Shown here piece after piece: positions 24,873 to 33,782 of a stretch of 43,124 nucleotides of DNA; within the stretch, counting starts at the first letter, position 1, and the number at the start of each line of letters is the position of its first letter. The position numbers were made by a program, and so were the translations under genes. The stretch lies in NCBI GenBank assembly GCA_037147415.1, contig JBAWVF010000013.1:1-43124 (forward strand), given 5' to 3'. Source of the DNA: BOG-933 sp037147415. GTDB lineage: Bacteria; Pseudomonadota; Alphaproteobacteria; Azospirillales; Azospirillaceae. The notes beneath the pieces were generated by a model. That model saw only the letters and a list, made by a program, of their open reading frames with translations. It did no database searches and was not told where the DNA came from.

Positions 24873-25744
24873 ATTACACCGCATCGCTGCGCACCTCTCC
24901 GGCCAAGCAAGCCCTGTATCGCGCGGCCGAAAGAGCTAATCGCCGACGCTCCTGGCCGCGCTGGACTCTGCCGGCGCTACGAGCGGGCCTGATGGTCGCC
25001 CTGGTGGGCGGAATCGTCGGCAGCGGCTTTTGGATGTGGCGTAGCGGTTTGGCCCAACGGATCAGCGATGGCTTCGGCGGCGCCGTGGTCAGGGCGTCCG
25101 CCGTGCTCGGCTATCGGGTCGACGAGGTGGTGGTCGAAGGCCGTCACGGTGCGCAAAAGGCCGATCTGCTGGCAGCTATAAACGTCAAGCGCGGGGATCC
25201 GATTTTCGGAGTCAGTCTGGTCCAGGCGCGGGCCGAATTGGAGCGTCTGCCCTGGGTCGCAGGGGCCACGGTGGAACGCCTGCTGCCTAATCTCGTCTAT
25301 ATCCGAATCACTGAGCGCAAGCCGATGGCGCTCTGGCAGCACGATCGCAAAGTGGTGTTGATCGACCGCTTCGGCATGGTCCTGGCAGATCAAGGAGTGG
25401 AGCGCTTCGCCAAGCTGCCGCTTATCGTCGGCAAGGGCGCGCCCGAACACGCCCCGGCATTACTCGGCCGCTTGGCCGCCGATCCGATCATTTCTCCCCG
25501 GCTCAGTGCGGCGGTGTGGGTGGGCGGTCGGCGGTGGGATCTCCGGCTCGATAATGGCATCAATATTCGTTTGCCGGAAAATGATTATCAAAGCGCATTG
25601 CGGCGGCTGAGCGAACTGGTCTCCCGCGAGTCTCTGTTCGACCGCGATATCGTTGCGATCGACTTGAGATTACCGGATCGGTTGATCGTTCAAACCGGAG
25701 AGGGCAGCGCCCGAAGCCGCAAGTTGCCGGGGGAAAAAATATGA
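24860..25744 (+). CDS. ftsQ: Cell division protein FtsQ
   Basis: ATG 24860 (GGAG about nine bases upstream) gives 294 aa; the in-frame ATG 24839 lies deeper inside ddl. A basic cytoplasmic tail precedes one TM segment near residues 40-60. A POTRA domain follows ('YRVDEVVVEGRHGAQKADLL...NVKRGDPIFGVSL', 'WVAGATVERLLPNLVYIRITERKP'), then the FtsQ-type beta domain with 'KLPLIVGKGAPEH' and 'INIRLPENDYQSALRRL'. It bridges early and late divisome proteins. Confidence 0.94.
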   Translation: MARLNYTASLRTSPAKQALYRAAERANRRRSWPRWTLPALRAGLMVALVGGIVGSGFWMWRSGLAQRISDGFGGAVVRASAVLGYRVDEVVVEGRHGAQKADLLAAINVKRGDPIFGVSLVQARAELERLPWVAGATVERLLPNLVYIRITERKPMALWQHDRKVVLIDRFGMVLADQGVERFAKLPLIVGKGAPEHAPALLGRLAADPIISPRLSAAVWVGGRRWDLRLDNGINIRLPENDYQSALRRLSELVSRESLFDRDIVAIDLRLPDRLIVQTGEGSARSRKLPGEKI

Positions 25745-25807
25745 GCCCCGGGCAATTGCGGCAGCAAGATCGGATGATTTTCGATCAGGTCCAAATCTTG
25801 ATGTGCC

Positions 25808-25837
25808 TTGACGGGCGCCTACACACCATGTTGTTAT
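25808..25837 (+). promoter_or_regulatory. Possible internal promoter for ftsA-ftsZ
   Basis: The 149-base gap before ftsA is the first sizeable gap since ftsL. It contains TTGACG (25808-25813) and TGTTAT (25832-25837) with an 18-base spacer, predicting a start near 25844, 50 bases before ftsA. The -35 is strong, the -10 matches four of six. Confidence 0.4.
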
Positions 25838-25893
25838 CCGCCCGCGTTACAGCGCAGTCCCTCACATTCGGCACCGATCGGCGGGTTTGACTT

Positions 25894-27165
25894 ATGGCCT
25901 TCATTCCCGGTAAAAAAACCAAGAAAGCTGCACATGGCGGCGTGATCGCCGCGCTCGACGTCGGTTCAACGAAGATTTGCTGTTTGATCGCGCGTGCCGA
26001 TGATCCTAATAAAATCAAGGTCATCGGGGTCGGTCACCAGAGTTCGCAAGGTGTGCGTGCCGGCACTATCGTCAATATGGAAGATGCCGAGGCGGCAATC
26101 GGCAACGCCGTGCATGCCGCCGAACAGATGGCCGGGGTAACCATTCGGGATGTTTACGTCAATGTTTCGGGCGGGCATCCGACATCACAGACTCTCGGTG
26201 TCGAAGTTGCGATTCTCGACCAGGAAGTGACGGAGGTTGATTTGCGCCGGGCCTTGGCGCAGGGGCGGGCGCAACACCGGATTCCTGAAAACGAGGTGAT
26301 TCACGCCATTCCGGTCAGCTATTCTCTCGACGGCAATCGCGGTATTCGCGATCCGCGCGGCATGTTCGGTGATCGGCTCGGCGTTGCTTTGCATATCGTG
26401 ACCGCTCATTCCGGCCCGTTGCGGAACCTGCATACCTGTGTCGGGCGCTGTCATCTGGATATCGAGGGCATGGCGGTCAGCCCTTATGCGTCCGGTTTGT
26501 CCTGTCTGGTTGAAGATGAACTCGATCTCGGCGTAACCTGTATTGACATGGGCGGCGGGACCACGACTATTGCGGTGTTTTCAGAAGGTAATTTGGTGTA
26601 TACCAGCTGTGTTCCGGCGGGCGGGGCGCATGTTACCAATGATATTGCCCGGGGTTTGACTACTCCCGTCGGTCATGCCGAGCGTATGAAAATTCTTTAC
26701 GGCAATGCGATGACCAGCAGTGCCGATGAACGCGAGATGATTAACGTTCCTTTGGTCGGTGAAGACGATCGCGTTCAGGGCAATCAAGTGCCGAAGTCGC
26801 AGTTGGGCCGTATCATTCAGCCGCGGCTCGAGGAAATTTTCGAGCTGGTGCGCTCTCGGCTTGAAGCGGGCGGCATGGCGAAGTTGGCCGGGCGTCGGGT
26901 TGTGCTGACCGGTGGCGCGGCTCAGTTGCCGGGAACCAGAGAACTGGCGCAACAAATCCTGGATAAGCAGGTGCGCATCGGAAAACCGGCCCGTGTCGTC
27001 GGTCTGAGCGAAGCAACCTCGGGTCCGGCTTTCGCGACAGCGGCCGGATTGTTGATTCAGGCGACACGACAACACCATACGGAGCTGCCTGCGGGCAGTC
27101 CCGCAACCGCGGCGTCCGGTAATTTGCTGGGGCGCGTCGGCAGCTGGCTGAGGGAGAATCTCTAG
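25894..27165 (+). CDS. ftsA: Cell division protein FtsA
   Basis: This 423-aa actin-like ATPase has 'IAALDVGSTKICCLIAR' (phosphate 1), the 1C-domain region with 'VTEVDLRRALAQGR' and 'VIHAIPVSYSLDG', 'CIDMGGGTTTIAVFSEG' (phosphate 2) and 'RRVVLTGGAAQLPGTRELA' (adenosine loop). The C-terminus ends in the amphipathic membrane-targeting helix 'VGSWLRENL'. It tethers FtsZ to the membrane. There is no clear ribosome site before ATG 25894, and no better start. Confidence 0.97.
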   Translation: MAFIPGKKTKKAAHGGVIAALDVGSTKICCLIARADDPNKIKVIGVGHQSSQGVRAGTIVNMEDAEAAIGNAVHAAEQMAGVTIRDVYVNVSGGHPTSQTLGVEVAILDQEVTEVDLRRALAQGRAQHRIPENEVIHAIPVSYSLDGNRGIRDPRGMFGDRLGVALHIVTAHSGPLRNLHTCVGRCHLDIEGMAVSPYASGLSCLVEDELDLGVTCIDMGGGTTTIAVFSEGNLVYTSCVPAGGAHVTNDIARGLTTPVGHAERMKILYGNAMTSSADEREMINVPLVGEDDRVQGNQVPKSQLGRIIQPRLEEIFELVRSRLEAGGMAKLAGRRVVLTGGAAQLPGTRELAQQILDKQVRIGKPARVVGLSEATSGPAFATAAGLLIQATRQHHTELPAGSPATAASGNLLGRVGSWLRENL

Positions 27166-27279
27166 CCCTCGGTCCGGATACAATCGACACCCGCCCCGTT
27201 TGGCGGCAATAAGCAGCCGGAAAATCAACCGGCATCGGTGAACGGTAAGGATTAATCAGGAGAGGATTTGGAGGGCGTG

Positions 27280-29025
27280 ATGATCAATCTGAGCATGCCG
27301 ACGATCGATACCGAATTGAAGCCGCGAATCACTGTCTTCGGCGTGGGCGGCGCCGGTGGTAATGCGGTCAATAATATGATCAAGTCCAATCTGGAAGGTG
27401 TGGAGTTTGTCGTCGGTAATACCGACGCGCAGGCGCTTAACGGCAGTCTGGCTCAGCGTCGGATCCAGCTTGGCACCACGATTACCCGTGGTCTGGGTGC
27501 GGGATCGCGCCCGGATGTCGGCCGCGCCGCCGCCGAGGAACAAATCGACGAAATCGCCCAGCATCTGGATGGCACCAACATGGTGTTCATTACCGGCGGC
27601 ATGGGTGGCGGCACCGGGACCGGGGCTGCCCCGGTTATCGCGCGTATCGCTCGTGAGCGCGGCATTCTGACCGTGGGTGTGGTGACAAAACCCTTCCATT
27701 TCGAGGGTGCGCACCGCATGCGGCTGGCTGAATCGGGTATTGCCGAGCTTCAGCAATATGTCGATACGCTGATTATCATTCCGAATCAGAACCTGTTTCG
27801 GATTGCCAACGAGAAGACCACCTTCGCCGACGCCTTTAAAATGGCGGACGATGTTTTGCATTCGGGCGTTCGCGGCGTGACCGATCTTATGGTGATGCCC
27901 GGCCTGATCAATCTCGACTTTGCCGATATTCGCTCGGTGATGACCGAGATGGGCAAGGCGATGATGGGCACGGGCGAGGCCGGTGGCGAGCGGCGCTCGA
28001 TCCAGGCGGCCGAGGCGGCGATCTCCAATCCGCTGCTTGATGATGTTTCGATGAAGGGCGCCCGCGGCGTTCTCATCAACATCACGGGCGGTTACGATAT
28101 GACCTTGTTCGAGGTTGACGAGGCCGCCAATCGTATTCGTGACGAGGTTGACCCCGACGCCAATATCATTTTCGGCTCGACTTTCGATCCGCAGATGGAA
28201 GGGATCATGCGGGTTTCCGTGGTGGCAACCGGTATTGATGCCGCTTCCATGGCAATTTCGCGTCATCAGCCGGCGGCCGCGGCGGTGGCCGCTCCGGCTC
28301 CGGCCCAGCCGGTCGCCCAACCGGCCCCGTCGTTCGGTCTCGGTTCCAAGCGGCCGGGTGCGGCCGCTCCGGCGTCACCGTCCCGTCCCGACTATCACAG
28401 CACGCTGGTGGCGTCGCCTTCCGTGCCGGCTAATGCGCAGGCGGCGGTTGCCGGTGCCGCATCTTTCAGCGTGCAGTCGGGCAGTGGTCAGTCGGGTTCC
28501 AACACCGCAACGGCGCGGGCGTATGATCTCGACGAAGACGAGGCGGTGAATGAGGCGGAAGTGGCGCCGTCACCGGCGAACCCTCAAGCCGCTGCGGCTG
28601 CGGTTCGGGCGGCGCTCGGTGCCGAAGCCGCTCCCGGGCGGTCCGGTGGGCCTTTGCGTGGCGAGCGTCGCGACGGTTCGTTTATCGCGCCGCGCCCGGT
28701 TGATCCGGGTCCGCGTCAACCGGCGGCGGTGGAGGCTGAGGATCGGCCCCAGAAGCGCAGTCGGTCATTGTTTGAGCGCGTGACCGGGTTGGGCTGGCGT
28801 GGTCGTGAGGATGAAGACGCCGACTTGACTCAAACCATTCCGGCCTCGACGTCTGCACGCACCGTGGCACCTGCACCGGCCGCGGGGCGGGCGCAACCTG
28901 CAAGCCAGGCCGCTCCGGCCAGGGCGCCGACAGCGACCCGGAATGAGGGGGCTCGACCCGGTTCGGCTCGAGCGGATGAAGATGTTCTGGATATCCCGGC
29001 CTTCCTGCGTCGGCAGGCCAATTAA
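27280..29025 (+). CDS. ftsZ: Tubulin-like cell division GTPase FtsZ (long alphaproteobacterial form)
   Basis: ATG 27280 with GGAGG five bases upstream gives 581 aa; TTG 27268 and GTG 27277 are less likely. The GTPase core has 'VFGVGGAGGNAVNNM', 'GGMGGGTGTGAAPV' (tubulin signature, near 108) and the T7 loop 'NLDFADIRSVM'. A linker of about 240 residues rich in Ala, Pro, Gln and Arg separates it from the conserved C-terminal peptide 'DEDVLDIPAFLRRQ' that binds FtsA. Long linkers are typical of alphaproteobacteria. Last gene of the dcw transcript. Confidence 0.97.
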   Translation: MINLSMPTIDTELKPRITVFGVGGAGGNAVNNMIKSNLEGVEFVVGNTDAQALNGSLAQRRIQLGTTITRGLGAGSRPDVGRAAAEEQIDEIAQHLDGTNMVFITGGMGGGTGTGAAPVIARIARERGILTVGVVTKPFHFEGAHRMRLAESGIAELQQYVDTLIIIPNQNLFRIANEKTTFADAFKMADDVLHSGVRGVTDLMVMPGLINLDFADIRSVMTEMGKAMMGTGEAGGERRSIQAAEAAISNPLLDDVSMKGARGVLINITGGYDMTLFEVDEAANRIRDEVDPDANIIFGSTFDPQMEGIMRVSVVATGIDAASMAISRHQPAAAAVAAPAPAQPVAQPAPSFGLGSKRPGAAAPASPSRPDYHSTLVASPSVPANAQAAVAGAASFSVQSGSGQSGSNTATARAYDLDEDEAVNEAEVAPSPANPQAAAAAVRAALGAEAAPGRSGGPLRGERRDGSFIAPRPVDPGPRQPAAVEAEDRPQKRSRSLFERVTGLGWRGREDEDADLTQTIPASTSARTVAPAPAAGRAQPASQAAPARAPTATRNEGARPGSARADEDVLDIPAFLRRQAN

Positions 29026-29076
29026 TCTTCCGACGAGGACAAGCGATCCTCTCTTTACCGTTAGCTAACACTTAAA

Positions 29077-29119
29077 CGGCCTTCCGTTCCCGTAGGGGAG
29101 CGGAGGGCCGATTTCTTTT
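29077..29119 (+). terminator. Rho-independent terminator after ftsZ
   Basis: A 15-bp stem with a few G-U pairs (29077-29091 with 29095-29110, GTAG-type loop), starting CGGCCTTCCGTTCCC, is followed by ATTTCTTTT. It lies 51 bases after the ftsZ stop and closes the dcw cluster. Confidence 0.85.
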
Positions 29120-29235
29120 CCGAACTACAAAATTTCTGTGGCCGCTACTGTTGCCGCACTGCAACGAAATAATTGGAAACAAAGATTGATTTGGCGATGG
29201 GGTGCCGACTTGATAAGTGGATCGTGTCGCAAATC

Positions 29236-29296
29236 GATTCGGTCTTCAACTCGTGAGCCTGTCCCTGACTGTCATCCGGTTAATGTTTGCTTAACC
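29236..29296 (+). promoter_or_regulatory. CtrA-type box and GANTC site upstream of lpxC
   Basis: TTAATGTTTGCTTAACC (29280-29296) is an exact TTAA-N7-TTAA box followed by CC, the full CtrA recognition pattern, and ends 44 bases before the lpxC start. A GANTC site (GATTC, 29236-29240) lies 39 bases further up. No convincing -10 follows the box at standard spacing, so activation and repression are both open. The 315-base gap between ftsZ and lpxC otherwise holds only the terminator. Confidence 0.55.
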
Positions 29297-29340
29297 GGGC
29301 TGCGAGTGACGGAGGGTTCGGCACAAGACGGGAAACCACT

Positions 29341-30288
29341 GTGAGCCACGATCTCGCCAACGGCACGGGACTTCGTCAGCGGACGCTGAAGCGGTCCATT
29401 CACTGCACCGGTGTCGGCCTTCATTCCGGAGCCAGGGTTTCGCTACGCATTTTGCCCGCCGATGTCGACGCGGGCATCAATTTCGTGCGTACCGACCCGC
29501 GTGGTGGCCAAGCGGTGATTCCGGCGCGGTGGGATCATGTGGTGGATACTCGATTATGCACGGTTATCGGCAATGGTCGGGGCGTGAATGTCGGCACGAT
29601 CGAGCATTTGATGGCGGCGTTTGCCGGCTCCGGTGTTGATAATGCCGTGATTGAGATCGACGGGCCCGAAGTCCCGATCATGGACGGCAGCGCCGAGCCG
29701 TTTGTTTTCCTGATCGACTGTGCGGGCATTGAAGAACAGGCCGCACCGCGCCGCGTTTTGCGCCTGCGCCGTCAGATTACGGTCGGTGATGCCTCCCGAC
29801 GCGCTAGCTTGACCCCGGGCAACGGCTCGAGCCTGAGTTTCGAGATTGCTTTCGACAGCAAGGTCATGACCCGGCGGACCGCCAGCCTCGATTTGGCCGG
29901 CGAAGGCTTTAAGCGCGAGGCCGCGCGGGCGCGCACATTCGGTTTCCTGCACGAGGTTGAAGAGTTGCGCAGGCTCGGTTTGGCCCGCGGTGGCTCGCTT
30001 GACAATGCTGTTGTGATCAGCGGCGACACTATCCTCAATGAAGAGGGGCTGCGCTACGAAGACGAGTTCGTTCGTCACAAGATTCTCGACAGCGTCGGCG
30101 ATCTTTATCTTGCCGGCTATCCGATCATCGGTCATTTCCATGGGTGGCGCTCGGGCCATCATCTCAACAATAAGCTTCTTCGTGCCATGTTTGCCGATGC
30201 GTCAACTTATCAGCTTGATGATATTTGCGAGGATGATCTGGAATTTGCGGTTCGGGATGAAGTGCCGGAACTGGCCGCCATCGCGTGA
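29341..30288 (+). CDS. lpxC: UDP-3-O-acyl-N-acetylglucosamine deacetylase LpxC
   Basis: GTG 29341 gives 315 aa and the normal family N-terminus ('RTLKRSIHCTGVGLHSGARVSL'); the TTG 29287 extension would lie in the CtrA-type box. The zinc and catalytic residues are present: 'IEHLMAAF' (Glu-His near 88), 'HKILDSVGD' (His and Asp near 246 and 250) and 'HGWRSGHHLNNKL'. It catalyses the committed step of lipid A synthesis in the cytoplasm. Gene order after ftsZ is common in proteobacteria, but here it is uncoupled by a terminator. The ribosome site is weak (GGGAAA). Confidence 0.96.
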   Translation: MSHDLANGTGLRQRTLKRSIHCTGVGLHSGARVSLRILPADVDAGINFVRTDPRGGQAVIPARWDHVVDTRLCTVIGNGRGVNVGTIEHLMAAFAGSGVDNAVIEIDGPEVPIMDGSAEPFVFLIDCAGIEEQAAPRRVLRLRRQITVGDASRRASLTPGNGSSLSFEIAFDSKVMTRRTASLDLAGEGFKREAARARTFGFLHEVEELRRLGLARGGSLDNAVVISGDTILNEEGLRYEDEFVRHKILDSVGDLYLAGYPIIGHFHGWRSGHHLNNKLLRAMFADASTYQLDDICEDDLEFAVRDEVPELAAIA

Positions 30289-30314
30289 TCGGGCGTTGAT
30301 GGAAGGGGTTGGTG

Positions 30315-30818
30315 ATGGGGGCATCCGGGGCCGCAATACGGCCCGCAACATTTGACAAGTTGCATGGCGGCGGCAAAGGGCCATATGATCCCGGTATGGA
30401 AACCCGCGTTGCCAAGCTTGAAGGCGCCCATGGTGGCGTCCAACAATCACAATCCGTCCTCGTCATGTCGGTGATGGGGCTGGCGGCGCTGTTTTTTGCG
30501 CTTGCGGGCATCATGGTGACGCTCCAAATATTTACATTTACTCATTTGGGCGGGCGGATCGATAATATTGAGACCCGCGTAGATCGCGTCGAGACTCGGT
30601 TGGGTCAGGTCGAGACTCGCATCGGTCAGGTCGAGACTCGCATCGGTCAGGTCGAGACTCGCATAGGGCAAGTCGAGTCCCGTTTGGAACGTGTCGAGGC
30701 GAAGGTCGATGCCTTGCCCGGGCTGATTTCCAGGGAATTCCAGGTGTTGCGGGCGGAGATGGCCACCCGGCAAGCGCCGCCACCGGCTACCCCCAATCCG
30801 GCACCTTCCAAACCATGA
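30315..30818 (+). CDS. Single-span membrane protein with heptad-repeat coiled coil
   Basis: ATG 30315 follows AAGGGG. The 167-aa protein has a short cytoplasmic part, a TM segment at about 47-72 ('VLVMSVMGLAALFFALAGIMVTL'), and a long coiled coil of perfect heptads of the type VETRIGQ ('DNIETRVDRVETRLGQ...'). A Pro-rich tail ends it ('PPPATPNPAPSKP'). The heptads are encoded by 21-base tandem repeats (30588-30692). I do not recognise a specific family; such proteins usually form dimers or trimers at the membrane. Its stop overlaps the MFS gene start (ATGA), implying co-translation. Confidence 0.75.
   Translation: MGASGAAIRPATFDKLHGGGKGPYDPGMETRVAKLEGAHGGVQQSQSVLVMSVMGLAALFFALAGIMVTLQIFTFTHLGGRIDNIETRVDRVETRLGQVETRIGQVETRIGQVETRIGQVESRLERVEAKVDALPGLISREFQVLRAEMATRQAPPPATPNPAPSKP
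30588..30692 (+). repeat. 21-bp in-frame tandem repeat encoding coiled-coil heptads
   Basis: About five 21-base units beginning GTCGAGACTCG lie end to end from 30588. The units at 30609 and 30630 are identical; the outer ones diverge. Each encodes one VETRIGQ-type heptad, so unit gain or loss would change coiled-coil length by whole heptads. Confidence 0.93.
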
Positions 30819-31996
30819 CTTCGTCTGAAAGATCGTTACCCCGTGGTGTGTGGGCGCTGGGGTGGGTCAGCCTGTGCATGGATGCCTCTTCCGAGATGAT
30901 CCATGCCGTATTGCCGGCGTTCCTGGTGGTCGGACTCGGGGTGAGCACGGTTACGGTCGGCTTGATCGAGGGCATTGCCGAGGCAACCGCCGCGATCTTC
31001 AAAATCTTTTCGGGCACGCTGAGTGACCGACTCGGCCATCGCAAGGCACTGACCATAGCCGGTTACGGGCTGTCCGCCTCGACCAAGCCATTGTTCGCGT
31101 TGGCTTACGGGGTTGCTCCGGTCTTGTTGGCACGCTTTCTCGATCGGGTCGGCAAGGGCATTCGGGGCGCGCCGCGCGATGCGCTGATTGCCGATATCAC
31201 GCCGACGGCGCAGCGCGGGGCGGCGTACGGGTTGCGACAGGCGCTCGATACCGTCGGGGCCTTGCTCGGGCCGCTTTTTGCCATTGCGGTCATGCTGATA
31301 ACCGGCAACGATTTTCGCTGGGTGTTTTGGCTGGCGGTGTTACCGGCGGTTCTGGCAGTGGCGGTTCTGGCTGCCGGTGTGCGTGAAACGGTGACGGTGG
31401 CGCCGCGCCCCGACCTTCCGTTGGTTGCGTTGGGGCCGCAGACCTGGAAGGTGCTCGGTCCGCGCTTCGGCGTGACGGTGGCGTTGGCGACGGTGTTAAC
31501 ACTGGCCGGATTTAGCGAGGCTTTTCTGTTGTTACGCGCGGCCGATACCGGCTTTGGCCTGACCTGGGCCCCGATTGTCATGGTGGTGATGAATGCCACT
31601 TATGCGGTGTCGGCTTATCCGGCGGGTCGGCTCTCGGATATTTGGGGGCGGCGCGGACTGCTGGTGGCGGGCGCGCTGGTGCTGGCTGCGGCCGATCTGG
31701 TCATCGGCTTTGCCGACGGGGCGGTTGGCGTTTTGATCGGGAGTGCACTGTGGGGCGTGCATGCCGGGCTGACGAAGGGCTTGTTATCGGCCCTGGTGGC
31801 CGATGCCGCTCCGCCCGAGCGGCGTGGCACGGCTTTCGGTTTGTTCAATCTGGTGACCGGAGCCGCCTTGCTGGTGGCGAGCGTGCTGGCCGGCGTGCTC
31901 TGGAGCGCATTCGGGGCGCAAGCCACGTTTTTGGCCGGAGCTGGTTTCGCTTTGGCGGCGGCGCTCGGTTTTAAGGTCAGTAACGGTACAAAATAG
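30815..31996 (+). CDS. Major facilitator superfamily transporter
   Basis: This 393-aa protein has about 12 hydrophobic segments. The MFS loop 2-3 motif reads 'SGTLSDRLGHRKALTIAGYG', and the second-half equivalent 'AGRLSDIWGRRGLLVAGALV' is also present. 'RFLDRVGKGIRGAPRDALIADITP...RGAAYGLRQALDTVGALLGPL' is a recognisable block of a drug/metabolite-efflux-like MFS subgroup. The substrate cannot be assigned. Translationally coupled to the upstream coiled-coil protein through a shared ATGA. Confidence 0.88.
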   Translation: MTSSERSLPRGVWALGWVSLCMDASSEMIHAVLPAFLVVGLGVSTVTVGLIEGIAEATAAIFKIFSGTLSDRLGHRKALTIAGYGLSASTKPLFALAYGVAPVLLARFLDRVGKGIRGAPRDALIADITPTAQRGAAYGLRQALDTVGALLGPLFAIAVMLITGNDFRWVFWLAVLPAVLAVAVLAAGVRETVTVAPRPDLPLVALGPQTWKVLGPRFGVTVALATVLTLAGFSEAFLLLRAADTGFGLTWAPIVMVVMNATYAVSAYPAGRLSDIWGRRGLLVAGALVLAAADLVIGFADGAVGVLIGSALWGVHAGLTKGLLSALVADAAPPERRGTAFGLFNLVTGAALLVASVLAGVLWSAFGAQATFLAGAGFALAAALGFKVSNGTK

Positions 31997-32082
31997 CACG
32001 AGCTTACATATCATAAGTAAATAGAAGGGGGTTGGAGGTACTATTCACCCCTTGGGTCGAATTGGGCGGAGGAGGATGCGGG

Positions 32083-33510
32083 ATGACCGATATCCTGACC
32101 AACCGGAACTCGGGGGGACGAGTTGTCGGTGTGCGCGGCTCGGTCGTCGATGTCGCCTTTGCCGGTGGTGTGCTTCCCGCCCTGAATGACGCGCTCGAAG
32201 TCTCGATGGCAGATGGCAGTTTGTTGACTGTCGAAGTTCAACAGCATCTTGATCGGGATACCGTGCGCTCGGTGGCGCTGGCGCCAACCTCCGGCTTGAT
32301 GCGGGGCGAAGCGGTGCGGGCAACCGGCTCGGCGATCACGGTGCCGGTCGGTGATGCGGTGCTGGGGCGGCTGATCGATGTGCTCGGGCATCCCCACGAC
32401 GGCAAGGCGCCGTTCGCCGCCGATGTCGAGCGTTGGCCGATCCATCGCCCGGCGCCTTTACTCAAGAATCAGAGCACGGCGCGCGAACCGTTCATGACCG
32501 GAATTAAGGTCATCGACCTGCTGGCACCGCTGGTACGCGGCGGCAAGGCCGGCATGTTCGGTGGCGCCGGGGTCGGCAAGACCGTACTGATCATGGAGTT
32601 GATCCGCACCACGGTCGAGCGCTATCAGGGCGTCTCGGTGTTTGCCGGCGTCGGCGAGCGTTCGCGCGAAGGTCATGAATTATTGCAGGAATTGACCGGC
32701 TCGGGCGTGATTAAGCGCACGGCGCTGGTGTTCGGCCAGATGAACGAGCCGCCGGGCGCGCGTTGGCGGGTTGGTCACGCTGCGCTGACCGTTGCCGAGT
32801 ATTTCCGCGATGCCAAGCAGCAAGATGTTCTGTTGCTGATGGACAATGTTTTCCGCTTTGTCCAGGCGGGAGCGGAGGTCTCGGGTCTGCTCGGGCGCTT
32901 GCCGTCGCGGGTCGGGTATCAGCCGACCTTGGCGACCGAAATCGCGGCATTGCAAGAGCGGATTGCTTCTGTGGGCGGGGCGGCGATTACCGCAATACAG
33001 GCGGTTTATGTTCCGGCCGACGACTATACCGATCCGGCGGTGGCCGAGACCTTCAGCCATTTGGATTCTTCAATCGTGTTGTCGCGCGACATGGCGGCGG
33101 AGGGGCTCTATCCGGCGATCGATCCGCTGGCTTCGACCTCAATCCTGCTCGATCCGAATGTGGTCGGGGCCGATCATTTCGAGTTAGCGCAGCGGGTGCG
33201 CAAGACCATCGCGCATTACCGCGATCTTCAGGAGATCATCGCCTTGCTCGGTATCGAGGAGTTGAGCGCTGCCGACAAGGCCGTGGTTTATCGGGCACGC
33301 CGGCTGCTGCGCTTCCTGACCCAACCCTTCCTGGTCACCGAGGCTTTCACCGGCATGGCCGGGCGTACCGTCGACCTCAAGGATACCTTGGCCGGGTGCC
33401 GGGCTATTCTCGACGGCCGCGGCGACGCCATCTCGGAGCAATCCTTCTACATGGTCGGTCCGTTCGAGGAGGCGGTAGAAAAACACAACGCCCTGGCGAA
33501 GGCGGGGTAA
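32083..33510 (+). CDS. atpD: N-type ATPase catalytic beta subunit
   Basis: ATG 32083 sits seven bases after GGAGGAGG; the longer frame from 32032 is a run-on. The 475-aa protein has Walker A 'GGAGVGKTVLIMELI' (near 161), 'GVGERSREGHEL' with the catalytic Glu, Walker B 'LLLMDNVFRFVQAGAEVSGLLGR' and the adenine-binding 'YPAIDPLASTS'. It is the catalytic beta subunit. atpD first, followed later by C-Q-R-B-E-F-A-G, is the order that defines N-ATPases, a second rotary ATPase found beside the ordinary F-ATPase. Distal genes are separated from it by a three-gene cassette. Confidence 0.95.
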   Translation: MTDILTNRNSGGRVVGVRGSVVDVAFAGGVLPALNDALEVSMADGSLLTVEVQQHLDRDTVRSVALAPTSGLMRGEAVRATGSAITVPVGDAVLGRLIDVLGHPHDGKAPFAADVERWPIHRPAPLLKNQSTAREPFMTGIKVIDLLAPLVRGGKAGMFGGAGVGKTVLIMELIRTTVERYQGVSVFAGVGERSREGHELLQELTGSGVIKRTALVFGQMNEPPGARWRVGHAALTVAEYFRDAKQQDVLLLMDNVFRFVQAGAEVSGLLGRLPSRVGYQPTLATEIAALQERIASVGGAAITAIQAVYVPADDYTDPAVAETFSHLDSSIVLSRDMAAEGLYPAIDPLASTSILLDPNVVGADHFELAQRVRKTIAHYRDLQEIIALLGIEELSAADKAVVYRARRLLRFLTQPFLVTEAFTGMAGRTVDLKDTLAGCRAILDGRGDAISEQSFYMVGPFEEAVEKHNALAKAG

Positions 33511-33554
33511 GTGGGTTAGCTTTATAGGTGATTGAAGGTCGAGGGGGGTAAGCG

Positions 33555-33767
33555 ATGATCGGGAAAAAGAAAACCGGGCCGGGAGTGAAGCACTACATGG
33601 TTTCCGCCGTGGGCTCATCGGTCGGAGTTTCAACCGTCAAGGGCGTCGGGCGTTCGGTGATGTTCGAGACCATACCTTTGCCGAGCGGTGAAGAAATGGT
33701 GGTGATGGATCGTGGCTGTTATGAGCGGGCCTTGAATGCGGTGCGCCTCACCAAGGCTGATGGTTGA
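33555..33767 (+). CDS. Small protein of unknown function (70 aa) inside N-ATPase operon
   Basis: ATG 33555 follows a strong GAGGGGGG site. The basic N-terminus ('MIGKKKTGPGVKHYMVSAVG') leads into 'GSSVGVSTVKGVGRSVMFETIPLP' and an acidic, charged C-terminus. There is no signal peptide or membrane segment. I do not recognise it, and it is not part of any N-ATPase operon I know. It lies 44 bases after atpD and 15 bases before the membrane protein gene, so the three cassette genes are probably co-transcribed with the ATPase. Confidence 0.6.
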   Translation: MIGKKKTGPGVKHYMVSAVGSSVGVSTVKGVGRSVMFETIPLPSGEEMVVMDRGCYERALNAVRLTKADG

Positions 33768-33782
33768 GGGTGGGCAAAAGTC

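Noticed and set aside
27166..27279. CtrA box upstream of ftsZ (GGATTAATC)
   Set aside because: Only one TTAA half-site is present; no second half at the required 7-base spacing, and no GANTC in the gap.
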